A stretch of DNA of 5,963 bases from Paracoccaceae bacterium (GTDB taxonomy: Bacteria > Pseudomonadota > Alphaproteobacteria > Rhodobacterales > Rhodobacteraceae). The translations under genes and the position numbers were made by a program. Under the pieces are notes generated by a model. The model did not search any database. It had not been told where the DNA came from and was given only the letters and a program-made list of their open reading frames with translations. Below, one piece after another: positions 1 through 5,854 of the stretch. The stretch covers positions 1 through 5,963 of the forward strand of contig PXDM01000556.1 in the NCBI GenBank assembly GCA_003565055.1, written 5' to 3'. Numbering within the stretch: position 1 is the stretch's first letter; every line of letters begins with the position of its first letter.

Positions 1-495
1 AGCGGCAGGTTTCGTATCGTGCGCGTCGATGATCATGCTGAGCGGTTGCGCGCCATCCACAGAAACGGGGTCTGGATCGATATCTTCCCGTATTTCAGCG
101 AAGGCGAAAAGACTTGGCATGCTGGATCTGTGGTGCGCTGGTGGCACGAGCCGTTTGACTTGGCCCCATATGTACTTGAGGGACAGGACTTCATGATCCC
201 GGCAGACACAGACGCCTACCTGACATGGAATTACGGCCCCAGCTGGCGCGAGCCCGATTCGCTGTTCGATGTCTACAAGGACGCTCCGAATGCCGAAATC
301 ATGAGCCCGGACCATCTGCGCTATTTTGCGTGGCGCAAGCTATTCGATGCGGTCAGGACGCAGGACTGGGCTAAACTGAGCAAGGTTCTCGATGATTACC
401 CGGAACTCAGTGTCGGGGCGCCTTTCTTGAACCAATTGCAAGTGATCGCGCAAAATCAGCACATGAAGGCCGCGCAAAGCGCTGCAAACATCTAG
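1..495 (+). CDS. LicD-family transferase, C-terminal part (5' end outside window)
   Basis: The frame is open from the first base and ends at TAG 493-495. The GTG at base 19 is probably an internal valine, because the residues before it (SGRFRIV) read as continuous family sequence. LicD/fukutin-type proteins have a nucleotidyltransferase fold and transfer phosphocholine or phospho-sugar groups to surface glycans. What is visible is the downstream half of such a domain: GVWIDIFPYF (where the family has a 'xxIDIFP' strand), then WWHEPFDLAP, and the C-terminal signature YLTWNYGPSWREPD, followed by a helical tail. The same YG..W..PD motif recurs in the next gene, so the two are distant paralogues. 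The GTLLG and DDD motifs that would hold the active site lie upstream and cannot be checked. GC content is about 56% by my count over bases 1-480, well below its neighbours. The exact substrate is unknown. Confidence 0.75.
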   Translation, partial: SGRFRIVRVDDHAERLRAIHRNGVWIDIFPYFSEGEKTWHAGSVVRWWHEPFDLAPYVLEGQDFMIPADTDAYLTWNYGPSWREPDSLFDVYKDAPNAEIMSPDHLRYFAWRKLFDAVRTQDWAKLSKVLDDYPELSVGAPFLNQLQVIAQNQHMKAAQSAANI

Positions 496-498
496 TCC

Positions 499-515
499 TG
501 CCTTGCGAGAAGGCA
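499..515 (+). terminator. Short stem-loop just after the first gene, possible weak terminator
   Basis: TGCCTT (499-504) and AAGGCA (510-515) form a perfect 6-bp inverted repeat around GCGAG, starting four bases after the TAG stop. No T-run follows, so it is not a canonical intrinsic terminator. It may stabilise the 3' end or pause polymerase, and it also overlaps the candidate promoter described next. Confidence 0.3.
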
Positions 516-530
516 CGGTCGGCGTATAGA
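503..530 (+). promoter_or_regulatory. Candidate sigma-70 promoter for the second LicD gene
   Basis: TTGCGA (503-508) and TATAGA (525-530) are separated by 16 bases; each matches the consensus at four of six positions. It would place a transcript start near 537 and leave a leader of about 70 bases before the TTG start at 608. The match is moderate and could be chance, although the hexamers lie in a locally AT-richer gap where a promoter is expected. Confidence 0.3.
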
Positions 531-607
531 ACCCAAAGCCGTCGCGGTATGACCCAGGGCAAGCGAAACCGGGGCAGTGTGTTGATCGTTGGAAACTGGA
601 GTACCCC

Positions 608-1972
608 TTGAAACGCCAGATCCTCGATCTTTACAGGCGGTGTGTGCCCGAGCCGGTCAAGCAGTGGATCTCGCCGCGGGTGAAGGCCTCGGTGCTGGGG
701 CTGGCCTATGGGCTGACGGGCTATCCGGATCTGCGCCAGTGGCAGATGCGGCATCTCTTCAAGGCCGGGCCGGGCCGCTGGCAGACGCCCCGATTGCACG
801 ACCCGCTGTTTTCCTGCGCGCTGGTGCCCCTGCCCGCGCCCCCGTCCTGTGCCGAAACCACGCCCGCGCCGGGGCAGTATTTCGCGGAGTTCGGGTTTCT
901 GGGGGTGAAGCTGCAGGCCAGTCTCGACGATCCTGCGGCTGTTGCAGCGGGCAAGGTATCGCTGCGGCTGAACGGTCACAGCCTGCGTGATCTGGGGCTG
1001 ATCCCGGTCTCGGAGGGGCGCGCGCGGCTGCTCTACACGATTCGCCGCCCTGCGCTTGCGATGTTCCCGCCGCGCGCGGTGCTCAGCCTGCATGATGCGC
1101 GCGGCGCGCCTCTGGCCGTCGACCTGCGGTATTTCCCCGGCCGGAGCGGGCGGGATGCGCGCCAGTGTCATGCCATCGAGATCGCCATTCCCTTCGGTGA
1201 CGGGCGGATTTTCGATCATCTGGCGGCCACGGGCCCGTTGGACAAGAAGGGCTGGCCGCCGCCCGACCGGGCAGCGGTGCACGCGCGTCAGGACCAGATG
1301 CTGGCGCTTTACAGCCGGGTCAGGCAGGTCTTTGACGAAGATATCGGCCGGCCGCTCTTTCTGCTCTATGGCACGCTTCTGGGCCAGTATCGCGGCGGGG
1401 ATTTCATCCCCGGAGATGATGATTTCGATGTCGGCTATGTCAGCGATGCCTCTGGGCCGGCGGCCTTCAAGGCTGAGGCGATGCAGATCATGGAGCGTCT
1501 GGTGGCCCGCGGGTTCATTGTCGGGCTGAACCATCTTGGCCGCCCCCACCGGGTGCGCGATGCCCAGAGCGGGGTTGAAATTCATCTCGACAATCACGCG
1601 GTCTTTGCGCCCGGGGATGGTCATGTCTGGCTGCACCCGCGCGCGCGTCTGCCGCTGTCGCTCGACGGGTTTCGCGAGGTCGAGAAGGTACAGATGCGCG
1701 GTGTCGAGGTGCTGCGCCCTGTCGGCACCGAGGCGTTTCTGGCCGCGCATTACGGCCCCGGCTGGCGGGTGCCTGATCCGGGCTATGCCAATATCACCAC
1801 CTCGTCTGATCGCCGGGTGGCGCAACAGCTTTCGGCGCTCTGCCTGACGCGGGCTGAGCAACGCGCTTTCGCGCGGCGTCTGGTGCGGCAGGATCTGCCG
1901 GGTGATTTCATTGCCGTGGCGCTGGAGCCGCCCTATCCGCTGGACCGCTACGCCGCCCGTGTGGGCTTCTGA
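608..1972 (+). CDS. LicD-family nucleotidyltransferase-fold protein with unknown N-terminal module
   Basis: The gene encodes 454 residues. I chose the TTG start because GGAG (598-601) lies six bases upstream and the protein reads sensibly from there (MKRQILDLYRR). Residues about 245-395 carry the LicD/fukutin-type domain: FLLYGTLLGQYRGGDFIPGD (251-270) is the family's 'GTLLG..R.G.FIPWDDD' region, and D270, D271, D272 and D274 are the likely metal-binding acidic residues of the nucleotidyltransferase fold. GVEIHLD (322-328) and FLAAHYGPGWRVPDPGY (377-393) complete it. Residues 1-225 match no family I recognise; about 90-180 look beta-rich, so this may be an accessory binding domain. No signal peptide or membrane helix is seen, implying a cytoplasmic enzyme. 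Family members transfer phosphocholine or similar phospho-groups to surface polysaccharides; the substrate here cannot be read. It follows the paralogous fragment by 112 bases and ends 13 bases from a convergent gene. Confidence 0.82.
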   Translation: MKRQILDLYRRCVPEPVKQWISPRVKASVLGLAYGLTGYPDLRQWQMRHLFKAGPGRWQTPRLHDPLFSCALVPLPAPPSCAETTPAPGQYFAEFGFLGVKLQASLDDPAAVAAGKVSLRLNGHSLRDLGLIPVSEGRARLLYTIRRPALAMFPPRAVLSLHDARGAPLAVDLRYFPGRSGRDARQCHAIEIAIPFGDGRIFDHLAATGPLDKKGWPPPDRAAVHARQDQMLALYSRVRQVFDEDIGRPLFLLYGTLLGQYRGGDFIPGDDDFDVGYVSDASGPAAFKAEAMQIMERLVARGFIVGLNHLGRPHRVRDAQSGVEIHLDNHAVFAPGDGHVWLHPRARLPLSLDGFREVEKVQMRGVEVLRPVGTEAFLAAHYGPGWRVPDPGYANITTSSDRRVAQQLSALCLTRAEQRAFARRLVRQDLPGDFIAVALEPPYPLDRYAARVGF

Positions 1973-1985
1973 CGCCGCGCCCGGC

Positions 1986-3242
1986 TCAGCGGCCAATCGC
2001 AGCGAGGATTTCATCACGGATGCGCAGGGCGGCCTCGGGGGCGCCGGGCGGCCAGAGTGCTGCGGCCAGGGCGCGGCGCGGCGCATGCAGCGGATCCAGT
2101 CCGGCCAGGATCACAGCGGCGAAATGCTGTTGCAGGGTGGCGGCATCGGGGCAGTCGTAAAAGCCGGGCTGCAACTGCGCCCCGAATTCCGACAGCGGTG
2201 TGCTGTCGGGCCGCGACAGGCGCAGGATCGGACGGTCTGACAGCAGGAATTCCGCCAGAAAGGACGCGCTGTCGGTGATCAGCGCATCGGCGGCCATCAG
2301 CGCAGGCAATGGGTCGCCCTCCTCGCAGAGCCGCGTATTGGGCAACGCCTGCCATGCCTGCCGGAAAGGTTCGGCCGTCCCCGGTCTGAAGCGCTCCAGA
2401 GCATACCAGAGGTTGGGATGCGGTCTGAGCACGAAGCGCATGTCAGGCTGCGCACGCGCAAGGCTCAGCATGGCCGGGGCGGACCAGTCAAACGTGCCCA
2501 GCCGCAGCGACCGGGCACCAAGGCTGTGATGCGGGGCCCAGACCACTGTACGGTGACGCGCCGCTGCGCGCGCGCGCGAGGCGCCCCGCAGCATCGCGCG
2601 CCAGGCATCCAGCCGGGGGCTGCCGCTGGCGATCACGCGGGCGGGATCAATGGCTCCCGGTGTCCGGCGGATCATTCCGGCATGAAGCGGGCCGGGCACA
2701 AACATCCGCCACAGCCAGGGGTGAAAATCCGGCAGGGCGGCCTGTTGACGCGGGTCATCGATCACGCCCAGCTCGTAGCTGATATGCGCGCAGGCGATCC
2801 GGCCGGCCAGACGTCGCGGTATGTCCTGCATCCCCCAGGGTTGCTGGAGCATCAGCAGATCGGCCTCGAGGCTGCGCAGATCACGCAATTGGTCCCCTGC
2901 CCCCAGCAGGTCGCAACTGACCGGGCCAAGCGCGGCAAAGGCCGCGCCCTGGCTTGCCTGATGGCGCGCGCGGTCTGCAGCATTCATCCTGACGGCCAGA
3001 TCTGACGGGATCAGGGCAAAACTGACCGCCAGACCCTGCGTATCGGCAAGCAGATCGAAGACCTGTTGCTGGGTCCATTTCCGGCTTTCGCAGACCAGAA
3101 ACACAACCCGGAATGGCCGGTCCCCCGCCACCGGGCGCGGCGCAGTTGGCTGATGCCCGTCACCGGGGCGGCGGAACGCATCCAGCCCGCGCCAGACCGC
3201 GCGTCGGCAGAGCCCTTGGAGACGTGCAAGCGGAACCCTCAT
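1986..3242 (-). CDS. CDP-glycerol glycerophosphotransferase-like protein (GT-B fold)
   Basis: The protein has 418 residues, with ATG at 3242-3240 (reverse strand) and TGA at 1988-1986. The upstream Shine-Dalgarno match is weak (AGGCCGG), but no other in-frame ATG occurs before residue 86. Motifs fit the TagB/TagF-type Glyphos_transf family: an N-terminal Rossmann-like strand FRVVFLV (44-50), GSPRLD (207-212), VVWAPHHS (233-240), VLRPHPN (271-277), and DALITDSASFLAEFLLSDRP (319-338), equivalent to the family's 'D.LITDYSS..FD....rPii' nucleotide-binding stretch. In characterised members such as TagF, conserved histidines and this loop take part in transfer of glycerol-phosphate from CDP-glycerol to a growing chain. 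Gram-negative relatives occur in capsule and LPS loci with varied or unknown donors. There is no signal peptide, so it probably acts at the cytoplasmic face of the membrane. It converges on the LicD gene and shares its likely role in surface glycan synthesis. Family call fairly sure; donor and acceptor inferred only. Confidence 0.78.
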   Translation of the reverse strand: MRVPLARLQGLCRRAVWRGLDAFRRPGDGHQPTAPRPVAGDRPFRVVFLVCESRKWTQQQVFDLLADTQGLAVSFALIPSDLAVRMNAADRARHQASQGAAFAALGPVSCDLLGAGDQLRDLRSLEADLLMLQQPWGMQDIPRRLAGRIACAHISYELGVIDDPRQQAALPDFHPWLWRMFVPGPLHAGMIRRTPGAIDPARVIASGSPRLDAWRAMLRGASRARAAARHRTVVWAPHHSLGARSLRLGTFDWSAPAMLSLARAQPDMRFVLRPHPNLWYALERFRPGTAEPFRQAWQALPNTRLCEEGDPLPALMAADALITDSASFLAEFLLSDRPILRLSRPDSTPLSEFGAQLQPGFYDCPDAATLQQHFAAVILAGLDPLHAPRRALAAALWPPGAPEAALRIRDEILAAIGR

Positions 3243-3271
3243 GATCCGGCCTGCATAGGCTGCAGCGCCAT

Positions 3272-3293
3272 GCGTGAAAAGGAGATTTTACGC
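3272..3293. repeat. Imperfect hairpin in the intergenic region
   Basis: GCGT-g-AAAA (3272-3280) and TTTTACGC (3286-3293) are complementary, with one bulged G and a GGAGA loop. The hairpin stands about 30 bases upstream of the minus-strand gene's start. Together with the perfect hairpin at 3362-3380 it suggests that this gap carries an extragenic palindromic repeat and not coding sequence. The mirror copies needed to prove a repeat family are not in this window. Confidence 0.4.
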
Positions 3294-3361
3294 GTGGCGG
3301 GCGGGCAGATGCGCTGTCCTCGCCTGAAGGCCTGCGCGCGTGGCCCATCGGACAGTTTTGC

Positions 3362-3380
3362 GCAGGATGACCGATCCTGC
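3362..3380. repeat. Perfect 7-bp inverted repeat (hairpin) in the intergenic region
   Basis: GCAGGAT (3362-3368) pairs exactly with ATCCTGC (3374-3380) across a GACCG loop. It is followed by TCCCCC, not a T-run, so it is not a standard terminator. Its position between two outward-facing transcription units, and the neighbouring hairpin at 3272-3293, fit a dispersed extragenic palindrome. A protein-binding site is the alternative. Confidence 0.5.
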
Positions 3381-3426
3381 TCCCCCTTCGGCATGCGCCC
3401 CCATGCGGCATGGCGACCTGTTCACA

Positions 3427-3455
3427 TTGACAGATTGCTCTTTTGTAGTTATGTT
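3427..3455 (+). promoter_or_regulatory. Sigma-70 promoter of the toxin-antitoxin operon
   Basis: TTGACA (3427-3432) is an exact -35 consensus. Exactly 17 bases later comes TATGTT (3450-3455), which matches the -10 consensus at four of six positions including TAT and the final T. The stretch is conspicuously AT-rich within high-GC DNA. Transcription would begin near 3461-3463, giving a leader of about 20 bases that contains the Shine-Dalgarno sequence of the antitoxin gene. The overlapping operator is listed separately. Confidence 0.75.
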
Positions 3456-3461
3456 ACTACA
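3444..3461. promoter_or_regulatory. Palindromic operator over the -10 box, likely antitoxin binding site
   Basis: TGTAGT (3444-3449) and ACTACA (3456-3461) form a perfect 6-bp inverted repeat with a 6-base spacer, and that spacer is the -10 hexamer itself. Phd/YefM antitoxins are known to bind short palindromes at their own promoter and repress it, alone or in complex with the toxin. A site in this position would block RNA polymerase directly. That the Phd protein encoded just downstream binds here is inference. Confidence 0.65.
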
Positions 3462-3482
3462 TTACTTGTCTGGAAAGGGCGC

Positions 3483-3740
3483 ATGATGGGCATGACCACG
3501 ATCAGCAGCCGGGAGTTCAACCAGGATGCCAGCGGCGCGAAACGCGCGGCGCTCAATGGGCCTGTGTTCATTACGGACCGTGGGCGACCTGCGCATGTGC
3601 TGCTGAGCATTGACGCCTATCAGCGGCTCACGGGGCGGCAGGAGAGCATTCTTGACCTGCTTGCCGATCCGGATGCCGCAGATGCCGAGTTCACGCCGGG
3701 CCGTGCCGAGATCCGGGCGCGGCCTATTGACCTGTCCTGA
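3483..3740 (+). CDS. phd: Phd/YefM-family antitoxin of a type II toxin-antitoxin pair
   Basis: The product is 85 residues from ATG 3483. AAAGGG (3474-3479) is the ribosome binding site. It is three bases from this ATG, six from the ATG at 3486 and twelve from the one at 3492, so 3486 is an equally good start; the protein would change by one residue. The N-terminal half is typical of Phd/YefM: MTTISSREFNQDASGAKRAA (4-23), then GPVFITDRGRPAHVLLSIDA (26-45) and YQRLTG. This is the dimerising DNA-binding fold, beginning with the T..S.REF.....A..A pattern. The acidic C-terminal tail, ILDLLADPDAADAEF (56-70) onward, is where such antitoxins wrap around and inhibit their toxin. Its stop overlaps the toxin start by one base (TGATG), pointing to translational coupling. 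The frame stays open far upstream to 3066, but that extension overlaps the minus-strand gene and lies before the promoter, so it is not used. Confidence 0.9.
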   Translation: MMGMTTISSREFNQDASGAKRAALNGPVFITDRGRPAHVLLSIDAYQRLTGRQESILDLLADPDAADAEFTPGRAEIRARPIDLS

Positions 3741-4165
3741 TGTTCATTCTCGATACGAATGTGGTTTCCGAACTGCGCAAGGCGAAGGGCGGGCGGGCGG
3801 ATGCCAATGTCCTGGCCTGGGCCGCCGCACAGGACCCCGCCGCGCTCTTTCTCTCTGCCATCACGCTGCTTGAGCTGGAAATGGGCGTCAGGCAGGCCGA
3901 GCGGCGCGACAGCACCCAGGGGGGCGCCCTGCGGGCCTGGATGGATACGCGGGTGCTTCCGGCCTTTGAGGGCCGCGTGCTGCCTGTCGACGGCCCGGTG
4001 GCGCTGTGTTGCGCCGCTCTGCATGTTCCCGATCCCCGAAGCGACCGGGATGCCCTGATCGCGGCAACGGGCCTCGTTCATGCCATGCCCGTCGTCACGC
4101 GCAATGTCGCCGATTTCGAGGCGACAGGCGTCCGCATCATCAATCCCTGGGACGGCGGAGCCTGA
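3740..4165 (+). CDS. vapC: VapC-type PIN-domain ribonuclease toxin
   Basis: The 141-residue protein is a complete PIN domain, the usual size for VapC/FitB toxins. VapC proteins are Mg2+-dependent endoribonucleases that stop translation by cutting RNA, often tRNA or rRNA loops, when the antitoxin is degraded. The four acidic active-site positions are all present: D5 in FILDTNVVSEL (2-12), E45 in ITLLELEMG (41-49), D104 in RSDRDALIAATG (100-111) and D125 in VVTRNVADFE (118-127). The toxin therefore looks intact, not decayed. The C-terminal GVRIINPWDG is typical of the FitB-like subgroup. ATG overlaps the antitoxin TGA by one base and has no strong Shine-Dalgarno of its own, so translation probably depends on that of the antitoxin. 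The RNA target cannot be read from sequence. Confidence 0.93.
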   Translation: MFILDTNVVSELRKAKGGRADANVLAWAAAQDPAALFLSAITLLELEMGVRQAERRDSTQGGALRAWMDTRVLPAFEGRVLPVDGPVALCCAALHVPDPRSDRDALIAATGLVHAMPVVTRNVADFEATGVRIINPWDGGA

Positions 4166-4211
4166 GATATGTGCTGCACCCGGCCGGAATTCACCTCAGT
4201 TCTGGACAAGC

Positions 4212-4226
4212 GCCCCGAACAGGGGC
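4212..4226 (+). terminator. Short GC hairpin after vapC, possible weak terminator
   Basis: GCCCC (4212-4216) and GGGGC (4222-4226) pair perfectly around GAACA, 46 bases after the toxin stop. No T-run follows, so termination would be weak or Rho-assisted, and some readthrough into the exporter gene is possible. Nothing resembling a good promoter was found between here and 4295. Confidence 0.3.
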
Positions 4227-4294
4227 AGTCTGACAAGGATCAAATGCCCTTTTCTCTGCGCCCCTATGGTGCAGCAAGAGCCGGAGAGATGCTG

Positions 4295-5536
4295 ATGAGC
4301 GGTTATCCCTTTCGCGTCAAATCTGTCAGGCTGGGCGGGCTTGCCCTCCTCGGGGCGCTCATCATGTCGATGCTGGCCAGCGCCGCCTTCGCCGAAGCCT
4401 ATCGCCTTGGCCCCGGCGACCGGGTGCGGGTGCAAGTCGCCGGGATCGACAATATGCTCCATGCCGCCACGGTCGACGAGACCGGGCGCGTCCGCATCCC
4501 CTATCTGGGCACCCATACGGCGGCGGGCCTGACCCTTGACCAGCTGAACCAGAACATCGCCCTGGCCACGGCCGGCGAGCAGCTCACGGTCAGCCGTGAC
4601 GGGCGCGAGCGTGTGGTTGTGCTGGGCGAGCGCGACATCTTCATCGATATTGACGCCTATCGCCCCGTGACCGTGCTGGGCATGGTCGCGTCCCCCGGCC
4701 GGATCGCCTTCGAGCCGGGCATGCGGGCGCGCACGGCGATCGGCATGGCAGGCGGGATCGCCTTCCCGAGAGCCGAGACACGCTTCGACCAGATGCTCTC
4801 GCAGCGTACCCGACTTGAAGAGCTGCGCCAGACCGAGGCCTGGCTGGTCGCCGATCTGTGGCGGATCGACAGCCTGCTGTCGGGCGCGGAAACCGGCGCA
4901 CCGCCAGAGGAATACGCGGAGATCCTGCGCGCCCGGATGCCGCAGGACGATCTCGATATCATCCGCCAGCGCATCGACTATGCGCGCGAGAAGCTGGAGC
5001 GCGACCGTGATGATATCGAAGCACGCATCGCACTGACATTGTCGCGGACCGATTTTCTGGAAACCGCTGTCGCGCAATACGAGATTTCCGCCGCAAGCGA
5101 GCAGCAGCGTCTCGAAAATCTCCAGACCCTCACCGAGCGCGGTTTTGCGACCGCCAATGCCATCGACACGGCGCGGCTGGCGGCCTTCAACGCCTCCTCG
5201 CGCGTGCTGACGACGCAGGCGGATCTGGCCGGGACCGAGCGCGACCTGCAATCCCTGCGCCTGTCGCGCGACGGGCTGGAGGATGAGCTGCGCCAGCGCC
5301 TGCTGGAAGACAGGCTGCGCATCAGGCAGCGGCTGGCCGAATTGCGCGTCACGCAAAGCGGCTTGCGCCAGGCGCTGGCGGTCAGCGCGATGATGGAAAG
5401 CGATGCAGAGGGCGCGTCGCGCAGCTACCGCATTGTCCTGCACCGGCGTGACGGGGATGAGGAGATCAGCCGCGATATCGCGCCCGGCGATGCGCTGGCC
5501 CCCGGCGACGAGCTCGAGATCCTGCTGATCGAGTGA
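4295..5536 (+). CDS. ExoF-like polysaccharide export protein (Poly_export/SLBB, coiled coil)
   Basis: I chose ATG 4295 (413 residues): GGAG (4283-4286) is eight bases upstream and the protein then opens with a clean signal peptide. It has basic residues at 8-12 (RVKSV), a hydrophobic core GGLALLGALIMSMLA, and likely cleavage after AFA at residue 33. The frame extends upstream to 4169, and ATG 4289 also exists, but it abuts the Shine-Dalgarno. The mature protein begins with a Poly_export domain, YRLGPGDRVRVQV (36-48) to about 95. An SLBB-like segment follows, PVTVLGMVASPGRIAFEPGM (124-143), then a long Glu/Arg/Leu-rich coiled coil (about 164-363) and a final IAPGDALAPGDELEILLIE (395-413) resembling a second SLBB strand set. 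This order and length match ExoF of rhizobial succinoglycan synthesis (about 420 residues). Wza-family proteins export polysaccharide across the periplasm and outer membrane. There is no lipobox cysteine, so unlike Wza it is probably soluble or peripheral in the periplasm. Confidence 0.85.
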   Translation: MSGYPFRVKSVRLGGLALLGALIMSMLASAAFAEAYRLGPGDRVRVQVAGIDNMLHAATVDETGRVRIPYLGTHTAAGLTLDQLNQNIALATAGEQLTVSRDGRERVVVLGERDIFIDIDAYRPVTVLGMVASPGRIAFEPGMRARTAIGMAGGIAFPRAETRFDQMLSQRTRLEELRQTEAWLVADLWRIDSLLSGAETGAPPEEYAEILRARMPQDDLDIIRQRIDYAREKLERDRDDIEARIALTLSRTDFLETAVAQYEISAASEQQRLENLQTLTERGFATANAIDTARLAAFNASSRVLTTQADLAGTERDLQSLRLSRDGLEDELRQRLLEDRLRIRQRLAELRVTQSGLRQALAVSAMMESDAEGASRSYRIVLHRRDGDEEISRDIAPGDALAPGDELEILLIE

Positions 5537-5854
5537 CACCGGCCCGGCATTGCGGCTGACACAGGCAGCCCCGGATGCGGGAATGTCCTCGGCGCGGGCG
5601 TTCCGATCCTGTCTGCGATGTCCCTGCGTTTTGCTCAGAATTACATCTTTTGGGGCCGCGCGCACAGGGCAAACGCCTCAGGAAACAGCAGCATTCCGCC
5701 ACCAAACATGTCACGGTGTTTACAGCCCCGGCCGCGCGCATTCGCAAAGGTTAACGCAAACCCTGGCGCAGACCGGGTTCGCGCCGGGATCAGGGAGAGT
5801 ACCGCAAAGTGTGGGGCAATTGCCGTTGGTAGCCATTGATGGCACGATTGGGCC
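5537..5854. other. 318-base intergenic region without a recognisable gene
   Basis: Several frames stay open for 70-110 codons here, but none has recognisable motifs or a convincing ribosome binding site. What can be seen: a GGCTG/CAGCC hairpin (5554-5558, 5566-5570) shortly after the exporter stop, without a T-run; an AAACA/TGTTT inverted repeat (5704-5708, 5717-5721); and the hexamer CGCAAA at 5743, 5755 and 5803, with CGCAGA at 5767. The stretch 5690-5760 is AT-richer than the genes on either side, so regulatory sequence for the rightmost gene may lie here. I could not identify a good promoter. Confidence 0.5.

Noticed and set aside
1973..1985. Terminator between the convergent LicD and CDP-glycerol-type genes
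   Set aside because: The gap is 13 GC-rich bases with no hairpin and no T-run. Termination must occur inside the opposing genes or depend on Rho.
407..2086. Minus-strand open frame of 559 codons across the LicD gene
   Set aside because: It is antisense to a gene with clear family motifs, its translation is Arg/Pro/Gln-rich without recognisable domains, and long antisense frames are expected in high-GC DNA.
3066..3482. N-terminal extension of the antitoxin frame up to 3066
   Set aside because: It overlaps the transferase gene on the other strand and precedes the promoter at 3427-3455. The Phd family begins at the MTTISSREFN segment.
4169..4294. N-terminal extension of the exporter frame up to 4169
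   Set aside because: It would place about 42 polar residues ahead of a clear signal peptide. The Shine-Dalgarno GGAG at 4283-4286 serves ATG 4295.
5554..5570. GGCTG/CAGCC hairpin as an intrinsic terminator for the exporter
   Set aside because: The stem is only five base pairs and GC-rich bases, not a T-run, follow. Not strong enough to annotate as a terminator.
4196..5665. Minus-strand open frame of 489 codons across the exporter gene
   Set aside because: Mirror of the ExoF-like gene. The translation is low-complexity and Arg/Gln/Ala-rich, with no motifs and no ribosome binding site.
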